The notes: generated by a model from the letters alone, not told the origin. Counted from the stretch's first letter, positions 9,495-17,839 are shown. The stretch: 64,000 bases of DNA from Kutzneria viridogrisea (GCA_014138725.1 JACJID010000003.1:620001-684000); one strand, 5' to 3'. A program made the numbers and translations.

Positions 9495-10259
9495 ATGGCT
9501 GACACCATCTTGGTCGAGCGCGAGGGCCCGGTCACCCAGGTGCTGATCAACCGCCCGCACGTGCGCAACGCCGTGGACCGGCCCACCGCGCAGGCGCTGG
9601 CCGAGGCCTTCCGGGAGTTCGAGGCCGACCAGGGCGCGGCCGTGGCCGTGCTGACCGGGGTGGGCGGCACGTTCTGCGCGGGGGCCGACCTGAAGGCGAT
9701 CGGGCAGGGCCGGGGCAACCGGTTCGAGCCGGACGGGGACGGGCCGATGGGGCCGACCCGGATGCGGCTGCGCAAGCCGGTGATCGCGGCCGTGCGCGGT
9801 CACGCCGTGGCGGGCGGGCTGGAACTGGCCCTGTGGTGCGACCTGCGGGTGGCCGACGAGACGGCCGTGTTCGGCGTGTTCTGCCGCCGCTGGGGCGTGC
9901 CGCTGATCGACGGTGGAACCGTGCGGCTGCCGCGGCTGATCGGGGTCAGCCGGGCGATGGACCTCACGCTGACCGGGCGGCCCGTGGACGCCGCGGAGGC
10001 CCTGTCCATCGGGCTGGCCAACCGGGTCGTGCCGGACGGCCAGGCGGTGGCGGCGGCCGTGGAGCTGGGGCGCCAGCTGGCGGCCTTCCCGCAGGAGTGC
10101 CTGCGCAACGACCGGCAGTCGCTGCTGGACCAGGACGGGCTGGACGAGGACGCGGCGCTGCGGGCCGAGTACGAGCACGGGCGGCGCTCGCTGGCCGCGG
10201 GCGCGGTGGACGGGGCGGCCCGCTTCGCGGCGGGGGCGGGGCGGCACGGGGAGTTCTGA
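9495..10259 (+). CDS. Enoyl-CoA hydratase/isomerase family protein
   Basis: A 254-residue crotonase-fold protein. The oxyanion-hole segments FCAGADLKAIG (about residue 57) and GHAVAGGLELALWCDLRVA (about residue 105) are intact. It lacks the Glu pair context needed to assign a precise hydratase, so fatty acid or aromatic acyl-CoA metabolism is only a general call. It faces a hydroxycinnamoyl-CoA hydratase-lyase gene, with a palindromic repeat between their 3' ends. Confidence 0.8.
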   Translation: MADTILVEREGPVTQVLINRPHVRNAVDRPTAQALAEAFREFEADQGAAVAVLTGVGGTFCAGADLKAIGQGRGNRFEPDGDGPMGPTRMRLRKPVIAAVRGHAVAGGLELALWCDLRVADETAVFGVFCRRWGVPLIDGGTVRLPRLIGVSRAMDLTLTGRPVDAAEALSIGLANRVVPDGQAVAAAVELGRQLAAFPQECLRNDRQSLLDQDGLDEDAALRAEYEHGRRSLAAGAVDGAARFAAGAGRHGEF

Positions 10260-10282
10260 GGGGCGTGGGCCCCACCAAACGC

Positions 10283-10331
10283 CATGAAAGTGCCGTTCGC
10301 CGCACCCAACGCAATGAACGGCACTTTCATG
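10283..10331. repeat. Palindromic intergenic repeat, copy A (possible terminator)
   Basis: CATGAAAGTGCCGTTC at 10283-10298 is the exact complement of GAACGGCACTTTCATG at 10316-10331, with a 17-base loop. It lies between convergent genes. Close relatives occur at 15968-16022 and 53660-53720. Confidence 0.85.
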
Positions 10332-10339
10332 GCACCCCC

Positions 10340-11161
10340 TCACCGCACGTAGGGCTGCAACCCCGGCCGGATCTGCTTGGTGTCCAGGAACTGGTGCAGG
10401 CCCTGCTCGCGGCCCCGCTCGGGGTCCAGGAACTGGGACTGCTCCAGCTTGGCGTACAGGTAGTCCTGGGCCTGGTCCCAGCTCATGTCCCGGCAGTGCT
10501 TGAAGCCGACCTTCGCCGCGCGCAGCACCACGGGGTTCTTGGCGAGCAGCTCACGGGCCAGCTCGGTGACCTCCTCGCGCAGCCGGGCCAGCGGCACGCT
10601 GGCGTTGACCAGCCCCATGCGCGCCGCGGTCGGGCCGTCGAACTTGCGGCCGGTCATGATGTAGTACAGCGCCTCGCGGCTGCCCACGGTGTCGGCCAGC
10701 GCCTTGCTGACCACCCCGCCGGGCGGGATGCCCCAGTTGATCTCCGAGAGGCCGAACTGGGCCTCGTCGGCGGCGATGGCCAGGTCGCAGGCCACCAGCG
10801 GGATGAAGGCCCCGCCGAAGCACCAGCCGTTGACCATGGCGATGGTGGGCTTGGCGTAGTTGCGCAGCAGCCGCCAGTGCCACTCGGCGGCGTCGCGGCG
10901 CACCCTGGCCTGCACCGCCTCGTCCCCGGTGGCGTCCACCTCGCGGAAGTACTCCTTGAGGTCCATGCCCGCCGACCAGGCCTCACCCGCGCCGGTGAGC
11001 ACCAGCACCCCGCAGCGGGGATCGGCCTCCAGCTCGTGCAGTACCTCGATCATCTCGCGGTTCATGGTCGGGTTCATGGCGTTGCGCTTGTCCGGGCGGT
11101 TCAGCTCCACCCAGGCGATGCCCTCGTCGGAGAACTCGACGCGTACGGTCTGCCAGCTCAT
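10340..11161 (-). CDS. ech: p-Hydroxycinnamoyl-CoA hydratase/lyase (feruloyl-CoA hydratase-lyase)
   Basis: A 273-residue crotonase that follows the known Pseudomonas enzyme closely along its whole length: GAGEAWSAGMDLKEYFREVD, YAKPTIAMVNGWCFGG, FGLSEINWGIPPGG (catalytic Glu) and DYLYAKLEQSQFLD (conserved Tyr near 239). It hydrates feruloyl- or coumaroyl-CoA and splits it to vanillin or 4-hydroxybenzaldehyde plus acetyl-CoA. A MarR-type regulator is divergent 29 bp away and an acyl-CoA ligase follows, giving a hydroxycinnamate module. No vanillin dehydrogenase is visible in the window. Confidence 0.9.
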   Translation of the reverse strand: MSWQTVRVEFSDEGIAWVELNRPDKRNAMNPTMNREMIEVLHELEADPRCGVLVLTGAGEAWSAGMDLKEYFREVDATGDEAVQARVRRDAAEWHWRLLRNYAKPTIAMVNGWCFGGAFIPLVACDLAIAADEAQFGLSEINWGIPPGGVVSKALADTVGSREALYYIMTGRKFDGPTAARMGLVNASVPLARLREEVTELARELLAKNPVVLRAAKVGFKHCRDMSWDQAQDYLYAKLEQSQFLDPERGREQGLHQFLDTKQIRPGLQPYVR

Positions 11162-11190
11162 CTGCCCTGCCTTCGGTACCCTGCGCTGTC

Positions 11191-11646
11191 ATGCCAGTCC
11201 GCCAGCCCGACCCGGTGCAGGAACCCAGGTTGAGCTATCTCATCGGGCGTCTGGACCGGGCGCTGCGCAGGCAGATCGAACAGGCCGTGAAACCGCACGG
11301 GCTGACCGTGCCGCAGTACACGACCCTGTCCGTGCTGCGCCGCCACCGGGGCCTGTCCAACGCCCAGCTGGCCCGCCGGGCGCTGACCACCCCGCAGTCG
11401 ATGAGCGAGGTGATCACCGCGCTGGAGCGGGGCGGGCTGATCAGCCGGGAGGCCGATCCCGGGCACGGGCGGATCATCCGTACCGAGCTGACCCCCGCGG
11501 GCGTGGCCGTGCTGGACCGCTGCGAGCCGCTGATCACCGAGATCGAGAACCGGATGATGGCCGAGTTGGCCGGTTCCGACCGGGACCGGCTGCCGCAGTT
11601 CCTGCGCAGTTGTGTGCGGATGCTCGCCTCTGGCGCCGAGAGCTGA
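11191..11646 (+). CDS. MarR-family transcriptional regulator
   Basis: 151 residues with the winged-helix MarR layout: dimerisation helix, recognition helix region LSNAQLARRALTTPQSMSEVI (residues 54-74), and the wing HGRIIRTELTPAG. Divergent from the hydroxycinnamoyl-CoA hydratase-lyase gene and next to a CoA ligase, it is the likely regulator of this catabolic module, as MarR proteins commonly respond to hydroxycinnamoyl-CoA esters. That role is inferred from context. Confidence 0.85.
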   Translation: MPVRQPDPVQEPRLSYLIGRLDRALRRQIEQAVKPHGLTVPQYTTLSVLRRHRGLSNAQLARRALTTPQSMSEVITALERGGLISREADPGHGRIIRTELTPAGVAVLDRCEPLITEIENRMMAELAGSDRDRLPQFLRSCVRMLASGAES

Positions 11647-11651
11647 TCCGT

Positions 11652-13241
11652 TCACGCACCCGCCAGCTGGGTGCGCAGGACCTTCTTGTCGTACTTGCCC
11701 ACGCCCGTCCTCGGCAGGCACCGCACCGGCACGATCTGCTCGGGCAGCCACCACTTGGGCACCCGCGTGCCCAGCCAGGCCAGCAGTTCCTCGGTGCTCG
11801 GCGGGGTGCCGCCCGCGGTGGCGACGATCGCGGCGGCGGGCCGCTCGCCCCAGTACGGGTCGGGCACGCCGACCACGGCCGCCTCGGCCACCAGCGGGTG
11901 CGCCGACAGCGCCTGCTCCAGCGCCAGCGAACTGATCCACTCCCCGCCGGACTTGATCACGTCCTTGGTGCGGTCCACCAGCTCCACCGTGCCGTCCGGG
12001 GCGATCCTGGCCAGGTCCCCGGTGCGCAGCCAGCCCCGGTCGAACCGGCTGGTGTTGCTGTCGTCCTCGGGGTCCAGGTAGGCGCGGACCACCCACGGCC
12101 CCCTGGACTGCAACTCGCCGACGGCCACCCCGTCCCAGGGCAGCTCGGCGCCCTCGGCACCGACCAGGCGCAGCTGCACGCCCGGGGTGGGCCTGCCCAC
12201 CATCGTGACGGCCGCACCGGGGCTGTCCAGGTCGGTGTCCGGGGTCAGGTGCTGCATGGTGCCGCTGGGCAGCATCTCGGTCATGCCCCAGCCCTTGCAG
12301 AAGACCAGCCCGCGCCGGGCCACCTCGTCCAGCAGGGTGCGTGGGGCGGGCGCACCGCCGCACAGCACGCGCCGTAGCGAGCTCAGGTCGTGCCCGTCGG
12401 CGAGCAGGTCGATCCACACCGTGGGCACGGCGGCGGCCACGGTCACCCGCTCGGACTCGATCAGCGCGCCCAGGGCCGCCCCGGACACTTCGCGGCCGGG
12501 CAGTACGAGCTTGGTGCCCGCCATCGCCGCGGTGTAGGGCAGGCCCCAGGCGTTGACGTGGAACAGCGGGGTGATGGCCAGCAACACGTCCTGGCGGCTG
12601 ATCGCGTGCGAGTCGACCGTCATCGAGGACATCGAGTGCAGCACCGCGGCCTGGTGCGAGGCGACCACACCTTTGGGGTGCCCGGTCGTGCCGCTGGTGT
12701 AGCAGATCCAGGCCGCGTCGTCGGGTTCGGGCACGAACCGTCGCACGGGCGGGCACACCGAGCCCAACAGGTCCTCGTACAGCGGGCAGCGCGCGAACGC
12801 CGGGTGCACTGGGCTGCCGTCCTCCATGACGACCACGTCGCGCACGGCCAGGCCGTCGCGCAACGGGGCGAGCCGCCCGGTGAGCGAGGCGTCCACGAAC
12901 AGCACGTCGTCGGCGGCGTGCCGCACCTGGTAGAGGATCTCCTCGTCGGACAGCCGCACGTTGACCCCGTGCACCACCCGGCCCGCCGCGGGCACCCCGA
13001 GGAACAGCTCCACGTGCCGGTGGCTGTTCCAGGCGAAGGTCGCCACCCGGCCGCCCCGGGCCACACCCAGCGCGTCCAGGACACCGGCGATCCGGACCGC
13101 CCGCTCCCCCACCTCCGACCACGTTCTGCGATCGGGACCGGCCGGGCCCACGGACACCACCTCGGTGCGCGTCCCGACGGATCGGCAGCGTTCGAGCACC
13201 AGTTCCAGGGTGAGCGGGAACTCCTGCATCAGGGCTTTCAC
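11652..13241 (-). CDS. AMP-forming acyl-CoA ligase, probable feruloyl-CoA synthetase
   Basis: 529 residues of the ANL superfamily: ATP-binding ICYTSGTTGHPKGVV (about residue 167), WGMTEM, GWLRTGDLARI and the C-terminal catalytic Lys region TGVGKYDKK. The size and SGGEWISS motif fit medium/long-chain or aryl-CoA ligases. The hydroxycinnamoyl-CoA hydratase-lyase nearby makes ferulate or coumarate a likely substrate; a fatty acid substrate is the alternative. GTG 13241 is chosen since GGGAGG precedes it. Two palindromic boxes lie 36-75 bp upstream. Confidence 0.75.
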   Translation of the reverse strand: MKALMQEFPLTLELVLERCRSVGTRTEVVSVGPAGPDRRTWSEVGERAVRIAGVLDALGVARGGRVATFAWNSHRHVELFLGVPAAGRVVHGVNVRLSDEEILYQVRHAADDVLFVDASLTGRLAPLRDGLAVRDVVVMEDGSPVHPAFARCPLYEDLLGSVCPPVRRFVPEPDDAAWICYTSGTTGHPKGVVASHQAAVLHSMSSMTVDSHAISRQDVLLAITPLFHVNAWGLPYTAAMAGTKLVLPGREVSGAALGALIESERVTVAAAVPTVWIDLLADGHDLSSLRRVLCGGAPAPRTLLDEVARRGLVFCKGWGMTEMLPSGTMQHLTPDTDLDSPGAAVTMVGRPTPGVQLRLVGAEGAELPWDGVAVGELQSRGPWVVRAYLDPEDDSNTSRFDRGWLRTGDLARIAPDGTVELVDRTKDVIKSGGEWISSLALEQALSAHPLVAEAAVVGVPDPYWGERPAAAIVATAGGTPPSTEELLAWLGTRVPKWWLPEQIVPVRCLPRTGVGKYDKKVLRTQLAGA

Positions 13242-13274
13242 TACGCCTCCCGACAGACGCCAGCGGCACAACAA

Positions 13275-13316
13275 TGTCAGGCTTCCTGATATTCGACGGT
13301 ATCAGGAAGCCTGACA
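13275..13316. promoter_or_regulatory. Pair of palindromic operator-like boxes
   Basis: Two 13-bp palindromes of the form TCAGGNNNCCTGA occur at 13277-13289 and 13302-13314, 25 bp centre to centre. They are also inverted copies of each other, giving 17-bp arms (TGTCAGGCTTCCTGATA and its complement) around an 8-base spacer. The position, between the divergent ligase and mannosyltransferase genes, suits binding of a dimeric repressor such as the nearby MarR protein or a TetR protein. Confidence 0.6.
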
Positions 13317-13334
13317 CTTGGACAGGTCAGTTAT

Positions 13335-13361
13335 GAACGGTGTGTGACGAGAACACCGTTC
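13335..13361. promoter_or_regulatory. Inverted repeat upstream of mannosyltransferase gene
   Basis: GAACGGTGT (13335-13343) and ACACCGTTC (13353-13361) are perfect 9-bp arms with a 9-base spacer, 31 bp before the proposed mannosyltransferase start. It may be an operator or a leader hairpin; nothing more can be said. Confidence 0.4.
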
Positions 13362-13391
13362 GGTGCCGGGTCGCTCGCGGGCTGTGCGAAC

Positions 13392-15002
13392 ATGTGCACT
13401 GCGATGCCCGCGACACCATCTCTCCCCCGCTCCAGCGCCGACCGTGGTCCGGTGCCGACGGGGCGTACTCCGGGACCGGACGGCACCACGGCTGCCGATG
13501 CGGAGGACAAGGCCGCGAAACCGGCCCGCCGCGAGCACCCGTTCCCGATCAGGACGGTGCTGCTGGGCACGGCGGGCATGGCCCTGCTGGCCTTCGGCGG
13601 CATCGGCGCGGGCGCCACCCTGATCCACGACCCGCTGCTGGCCAACGGCCCGTTCAACTGGGTCCGCTACGGCCACGGCATGATGCTGGCCACCTGGATG
13701 CTCTACGTCGGGCTCGGGCTGATCATCTGGGCCTGGACCAGGCTGGGCAGACATGCCAGGGCGGGCAGGGTCGGCACCGCCGACATGGTCCGCATCGTGC
13801 TGATCTGGACCCTGCCGCTGCTGGTGGCCCCGCCGCTGTTCAGCAAGGACGTCTACAGCTACCTCTCCCAGGGCGACCTGGCGCTGCACGGGCTGGACCC
13901 GTACGCGGTCGGACCGGCCGCGCTGCCCAGCCCGCTGTCGGAGAACGTCAGCTGGGTCTGGCAGAACACCCCGGCCCCCTACGGCCCGCTGTTCGTGCTG
14001 CTGGCCAAGGGCGTGGTCGCGCTCACCGGCACCAACCTGATCACCGGCGTGATCGGCATGCGGCTGGTCATGGCCATCGGCCTTGGCCTGCTGTGCTGGT
14101 CGCTGCCCGGGCTGGCCCGCCACCTCGGCGGCAACGCCCCCGTCGCGGTCTGGCTGGTCGCCGCCAACCCGCTGCTGCTGGTGCACCTGATCGGCGGGGC
14201 GCACAACGACATGCTGATGATCGGCCTGATGGCCGTCGGCGTGCTGCTGTGCCTGGACCGCAGGCACGTCTGGGGCATCGCACTGGTCACCCTGGCCTGC
14301 GCGGTCAAGGGCACCGCCGCGCTCGCGCTGCCCTTCCTGGTGTGGGTGTGGGCGGCCCGCATGCCAGGCTCCCCCAAGGCCCGGTTCGCCAAGGCCCTCG
14401 CCGCCTCGCTGGGCGTGTTCCTCGCCGTGTTCGCCGTGTGCAGCCTGGTCGCCGGGGTGGACCTCGGCTGGATCCCCGCGTTGCAGGGTTCGTCCACAGT
14501 GGTCAACTGGCTGTCCCTGCCCTCCGGGGTGGGCCAGCTGGTCTGGGGCCTGGTCTGGTTGGTCACCGGCTTCGGGGACGTGACCCCGTTCGTGGTGGTC
14601 GCCCGGATCCTGGGCGGCGCGCTGCTGGCCTACCTGGTCGTCAAGCAGTGGTGGCTGGCCCGCGAGGGCGGTTACGAGGCGATCCGCCGCGCCGCGTTCG
14701 CGATGGCGGCCGTCAGCCTGCTCGCCCCGGCCACCATGCCCTGGTACTTCAGCTGGGCGCTCGTGCTGGGCGCCGGGTTCGCCTGGTCCACCGGGGCGCT
14801 CACCGCAGCCGCCTGCGGCTCGGTGTGGATGCTGCTGGTGACCTACCCCGCGGGCGGCACCGCCCTGTACGACTGGGGCTACCTGCTGGTGACCCTGGGC
14901 GTGGCCGCGCTGGCCGCCGTGTCCCTGCTGCGCCCCGACCCGCTGAACATCTCCCTGCGCACGATCTCCGACGTGCCCGAGCAGTCGCTGCGGCACCACT
15001 AG
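13392..15002 (+). CDS. Alpha-(1,6)-mannopyranosyltransferase, MptA/MptB family
   Basis: About 536 residues with around 12 membrane segments, a GT-C fold glycosyltransferase using polyprenyl-phosphate mannose. The first periplasmic loop carries PPLFSKDVYSYLSQGDLALHGLDPY, including the conserved acidic residue and GLDPY typical of MptA/MptB, and GGAHNDMLMIGLM follows. It extends the alpha-1,6-mannan backbone of lipomannan/lipoarabinomannan. Its position beside (before the island) the Rv2175c-pknL pair matches mptA in mycobacteria. Starts at ATG 13392 or 13404; no clear ribosome-binding site. The TAG stop overlaps the next gene start. Confidence 0.75.
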   Translation: MCTAMPATPSLPRSSADRGPVPTGRTPGPDGTTAADAEDKAAKPARREHPFPIRTVLLGTAGMALLAFGGIGAGATLIHDPLLANGPFNWVRYGHGMMLATWMLYVGLGLIIWAWTRLGRHARAGRVGTADMVRIVLIWTLPLLVAPPLFSKDVYSYLSQGDLALHGLDPYAVGPAALPSPLSENVSWVWQNTPAPYGPLFVLLAKGVVALTGTNLITGVIGMRLVMAIGLGLLCWSLPGLARHLGGNAPVAVWLVAANPLLLVHLIGGAHNDMLMIGLMAVGVLLCLDRRHVWGIALVTLACAVKGTAALALPFLVWVWAARMPGSPKARFAKALAASLGVFLAVFAVCSLVAGVDLGWIPALQGSSTVVNWLSLPSGVGQLVWGLVWLVTGFGDVTPFVVVARILGGALLAYLVVKQWWLAREGGYEAIRRAAFAMAAVSLLAPATMPWYFSWALVLGAGFAWSTGALTAAACGSVWMLLVTYPAGGTALYDWGYLLVTLGVAALAAVSLLRPDPLNISLRTISDVPEQSLRHH

Positions 15003-15886
15003 TGGACCTGGACCTGGCCTACGCGCGGTGCCGGGAGCTCAACGCCCGGCACGGCCGCACCTTCTTCCTCGCCTCGCTGATGCTGCCCGCCCCGCAGCGG
15101 CCCGCCGTGCACGCCCTGTACGGCTTCGCCCGGCTCGCCGACGAGGTCGTCGACGAGATGGCGGCCGATCGCGGGCCCGCCGAGCGCTCCGCCGAACTGG
15201 ACCGGCTGGAGCAGCAGCTCAAGCGGGGGCTGGCCGGTGAGCCCCCGACCCACCCGGTGCTCGCCGCGCTGGTCGACACCATTGGCCGGTACCGCATCGA
15301 CACCGTGCTGTTCGAGGACTTCCTCAGCTCGATGCGGATGGACCTGCACCACACCGACTACGCCAGCTACGCCGAGCTCGCCGTCTACATGCGGGGCTCG
15401 GCCGAGGTCATCGGCCTGCAGCTGCTGCCCGTCATCGGCACGGTGGGCCCGCGCGAACTCGCCGAGCCGCACGCCGCCGCCATGGGCGAGGCCTTCCAGC
15501 TGACGAACTTCCTGCGCGACGTCGCCGAGGACCTCGACCGCGGGCGGGTCTACCTGCCCGCCGACGAGCTCGCCGCGTTCGGCGTGGACCGCGAGCTGCT
15601 CCAGTGGTGCCGTGACCGGCGCGGGTCCGATCCCCGGGTCCGCCGCGCCATCGCCCACCTCGCCGCCCGCGCGCGCTCCGTGTATCGCACCGCCGAGGCT
15701 GGTCTGCCACTGCTCGCGCCCACCGCCCGGCCCTGCGTGGCCACCGCGCTGACCCTGTACCGCGGCATCCTCGACCAGATCGCCGCCGCAGGTCACGAGG
15801 TGTTCCGCGGCCGGGCCGCCGTGCCGCCCCACCGCCGCCTCGCCGTGGCGCTGCCCGCCTTCGCCCGCGCCTGGGCGGCCCGCTGA
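15002..15886 (+). CDS. Phytoene/squalene synthase family protein
   Basis: 294 residues of the trans-isoprenyl diphosphate synthase head-to-head fold. Both Asp-rich motifs are present: LADEVVDE near residue 44 and NFLRDVAEDLDRGRVYLP near residue 168. It joins two prenyl diphosphates (two GGPP to phytoene, or a related C30/C40 product). The GTG start shares one base with the preceding TAG stop, so translation is coupled to the mannosyltransferase. No other carotenoid gene lies in the window, so the product is uncertain; a lipid-carrier role tied to the mannosyltransferase is possible. Confidence 0.8.
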   Translation: MDLDLAYARCRELNARHGRTFFLASLMLPAPQRPAVHALYGFARLADEVVDEMAADRGPAERSAELDRLEQQLKRGLAGEPPTHPVLAALVDTIGRYRIDTVLFEDFLSSMRMDLHHTDYASYAELAVYMRGSAEVIGLQLLPVIGTVGPRELAEPHAAAMGEAFQLTNFLRDVAEDLDRGRVYLPADELAAFGVDRELLQWCRDRRGSDPRVRRAIAHLAARARSVYRTAEAGLPLLAPTARPCVATALTLYRGILDQIAAAGHEVFRGRAAVPPHRRLAVALPAFARAWAAR

Positions 15887-15967
15887 GGTTGGCCGCCTGG
15901 CCCCTCGCGGCGGGTACGACCTAGACCCACTCACTTCGATCGTCACTGAAGCCATAGCGGCCCACGA

Positions 15968-16022
15968 TGTCATGAAGGTGCCGTTCATGGCGTTGAACGC
16001 CGCGAACGGCACCTTCATGACA
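15968..16022. repeat. Palindromic intergenic repeat, copy B (possible terminator)
   Basis: A perfect 19-bp inverted repeat (TGTCATGAAGGTGCCGTTC at 15968-15986 and its complement at 16004-16022) with a 17-base loop that is itself partly palindromic (GGCGTT/AACGCC). It lies between the convergent phytoene-synthase-like gene and a small secreted protein gene. Confidence 0.85.
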
Positions 16023-16027
16023 TGCCG

Positions 16028-16309
16028 CTACGAGTGCTGGCTCAGGTCGGCGGCGCGGCGGCAGGCCTCCACGGCGTCCTCGTGCGGGACCTTGCTGTGC
16101 TCCATGGAGTCGGTGCAGCTGGCCAGCAGGCTGATGGTGCCGAACGAGCAGCCGACGACGACCTCCTGGGTCATCGGGGCGTGCTTGTCGATCAGGTACT
16201 GGAGGCAGTCCTGGGTCGCGGCGTGCGCGGGCGCGGCGGCTAGCACGGGGGCCGCCGCACCGGCGAGCAGCGCGGCGGCCAGTCCTGCGGAACGTGCCAA
16301 GCGAGGCAT
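16028..16309 (-). CDS. Small secreted four-cysteine protein
   Basis: 93 residues with a clean signal peptide (MPRLARSAGLAAALLAGAAA..AHA) and a mature part of about 62 residues with four Cys (QDCLQ, VGCSF, ASCTD, EACRR), probably two disulfides. No enzymatic motif is visible. GAAGGGA lies 6 bases before the ATG. It sits at the outer edge of the accessory island, next to the broken genes. Function unknown. Confidence 0.7.
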   Translation of the reverse strand: MPRLARSAGLAAALLAGAAAPVLAAAPAHAATQDCLQYLIDKHAPMTQEVVVGCSFGTISLLASCTDSMEHSKVPHEDAVEACRRAADLSQHS

Positions 16310-16489
16310 GAGGATCCCTTCGGTGGGGGTGGGACGGCCAGCCCAACCGAACAGCTCGGTCGCGTTCAAGCCGCCTGCCCCGTTCGAGGGACGGGGTTCA
16401 CCTGATCCGTGTCAGAGACGCCCTCTTCAGCGCCTGGGTGCAGGACCGCATCACCGCCGCGAACACCGACGCGTTGTGCGTCGACAACG

Positions 16490-17123
16490 CGGACGAACTC
16501 GGCCGCGGAGGACGCCGCGTCACGGTCGACGGTCAGCCCCGTCAGGGACGGTCCGGCGCGCACGGCGACAGCAACGCCCCTACGTCATCGGTTTCTCGCC
16601 GGCACCACGTGCCCGATCTCCACTCTGGACACTTCAGTGGTGAGCTTCTCCGTGACAGCCACCACGTGGTGCGTGCCCGCGTGCGTGACGGCCTCGACGC
16701 TGAACTCCGCACCCGTGATGTACCGCTCCACCAGCGGCGGGTACCAGCCGGTCCACGACTCCCCCCGCCCGCGTCCCACAACCGCAGCCGCATCTGGTAC
16801 TTGTCGTGCACCCAACGCACAGTGTCCGCCGAGTGGAACGGCAGGCGGAGCGCGTTCGCGATGGCGACCGACTTGTCCTGGCTGCTGTCGTTGAGCGAGG
16901 CGATGACGTCCACCCGCCAGGACCGGTGCAGGGCGCGGGCGGCGGCCACCCAGTGCTCGGTCGGCCGTTGGTCGTCCACGCCAACCACGACAACCGGGTC
17001 CACCAGTTCGTCGGCCCATCGCAGGGAACTGGTCCAACACAGCACAGCGGTCTGGAGGCTGGGCAAGATCCGAGCGAACCTCGGCTGCCAGTACCAGTTG
17101 CCGTCCAGGACGAGAACGTGCAG
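16490..17123 (-). pseudogene. Decayed ATP-grasp ligase gene
   Basis: Read right to left, one frame encodes LHVLVLDGNWYWQPRFARIL, then VVVVGVDDQRPTEHWVAAA and SVAIANALRLPFHSADTVRW..DKYQMRLRLWDAG, the N-terminal and lid parts of an ATP-grasp enzyme. The frame then changes and continues with PLVERYITGAEFSVEAVTHA and HHVVAVTEKLTT..VEIGHVVPARNR, the central strands. About 100 residues expected between these parts are missing, no normal start codon is in frame, and a further shift leads to VRAGPSLT, a trace of the C-terminal part. Frameshifts plus deletion indicate a dead gene that once ligated an amino acid or similar to a carboxylate. Confidence 0.65.
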
Positions 17124-17124
17124 G

Positions 17125-17436
17125 TCACAACGCCTTCCCGTGCGGCGGCAGCAGCAACTCGGTGCCCGGCTCAGCGATCAGGGTGATCTCGACACCCTTG
17201 GGCACCGGCTCCACGATCTCGAGCGACCCCACCATGATGTCGTGCGGCGGGAACATGAACGAGATCGCGTCGGCCCCTGCCGGAACGCGCGCGGTCGCCG
17301 GCTCGACATGCCCATCGTGGTGTGCACGTCCTGCAGCATCTGGAGGAAGTCGGCGTCGTCGAACAGCGGGTCGGCACCGTCCACGAAGTGGTCGGTCTCC
17401 TCGAAGTAGGACGGTTGGGCGATGTTCACCCGCGCC
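17125..17436 (-). pseudogene. Truncated, frameshifted ORF of unknown family
   Basis: Two frames on this strand join into a protein-like sequence: ARVNIAQPSYFEETDHFVDG and DADFLQMLQDVHTTMGM, then after a shift near 17310, GADAISFMFPPHDIMVGSLE and VPKGVEITLIAEPGTELLLP, ending PPHGKAL and a stop. The N-terminal part is absent: the coding signal ends where the GatD-like fragment begins on the other strand. Its stop is immediately followed by the decayed ATP-grasp gene, so the two were probably one operon. I do not recognise the family. Confidence 0.5.
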
Positions 17437-17799
17437 ACCGGCATCGGCAACGGCGACGGCACCGAGGGCGCGCACCAGGGCAGGGTCGTCGGCACCTACC
17501 TGCACGGCCCGGTGCTCGCGCGCAATCCCGCGCTGGCGGACCTGCTGCTGGAGTGGGCGGTGGGCAACAGCGACTACTCCAGCGTCTCCCTGATGCTCGG
17601 TGGCGCGGAGCACCCGACCGAGCGACAACTGGACGGCACGGTCGAACTGCGCGAGCACCTTGCGGCCCTCGGTGCGGGTGCCGAGGTGCGCGGGCAGCTG
17701 GAGTTCTTCGCCCCGGAGTGTCCCGGCCACATCCTGTACGACCCGCTGCGGCGGGGACGTTTCGGCGGCACGTCCCGCCAGGCGGAGGAAATCGAGTGA
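17437..17799 (+). pseudogene. GatD-like glutamine amidotransferase C-terminal fragment, chimeric
   Basis: The sequence GIGNGDGTEGAHQGRVVGTY followed by LHGPVLARNPALADLLLEWA is the C-terminal end of GatD, the glutaminase half of the MurT-GatD lipid II isoglutaminyl synthase; LHGP carries the catalytic His. The N-terminal two thirds with the catalytic Cys is missing. After VGNSDYSSVSL the frame continues with about 70 residues that do not look like GatD (EFFAPECPGHILYDPLRRGR) to a stop at 17799. This is a rearrangement product abutting a truncated gene on the other strand; an ATG at 17422 exists but a functional protein is unlikely. Confidence 0.65.
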
Positions 17800-17839
17800 G
17801 CTCGGGTCAGCGGGCCGAGACGCCCGACCGCCGGTCCCG

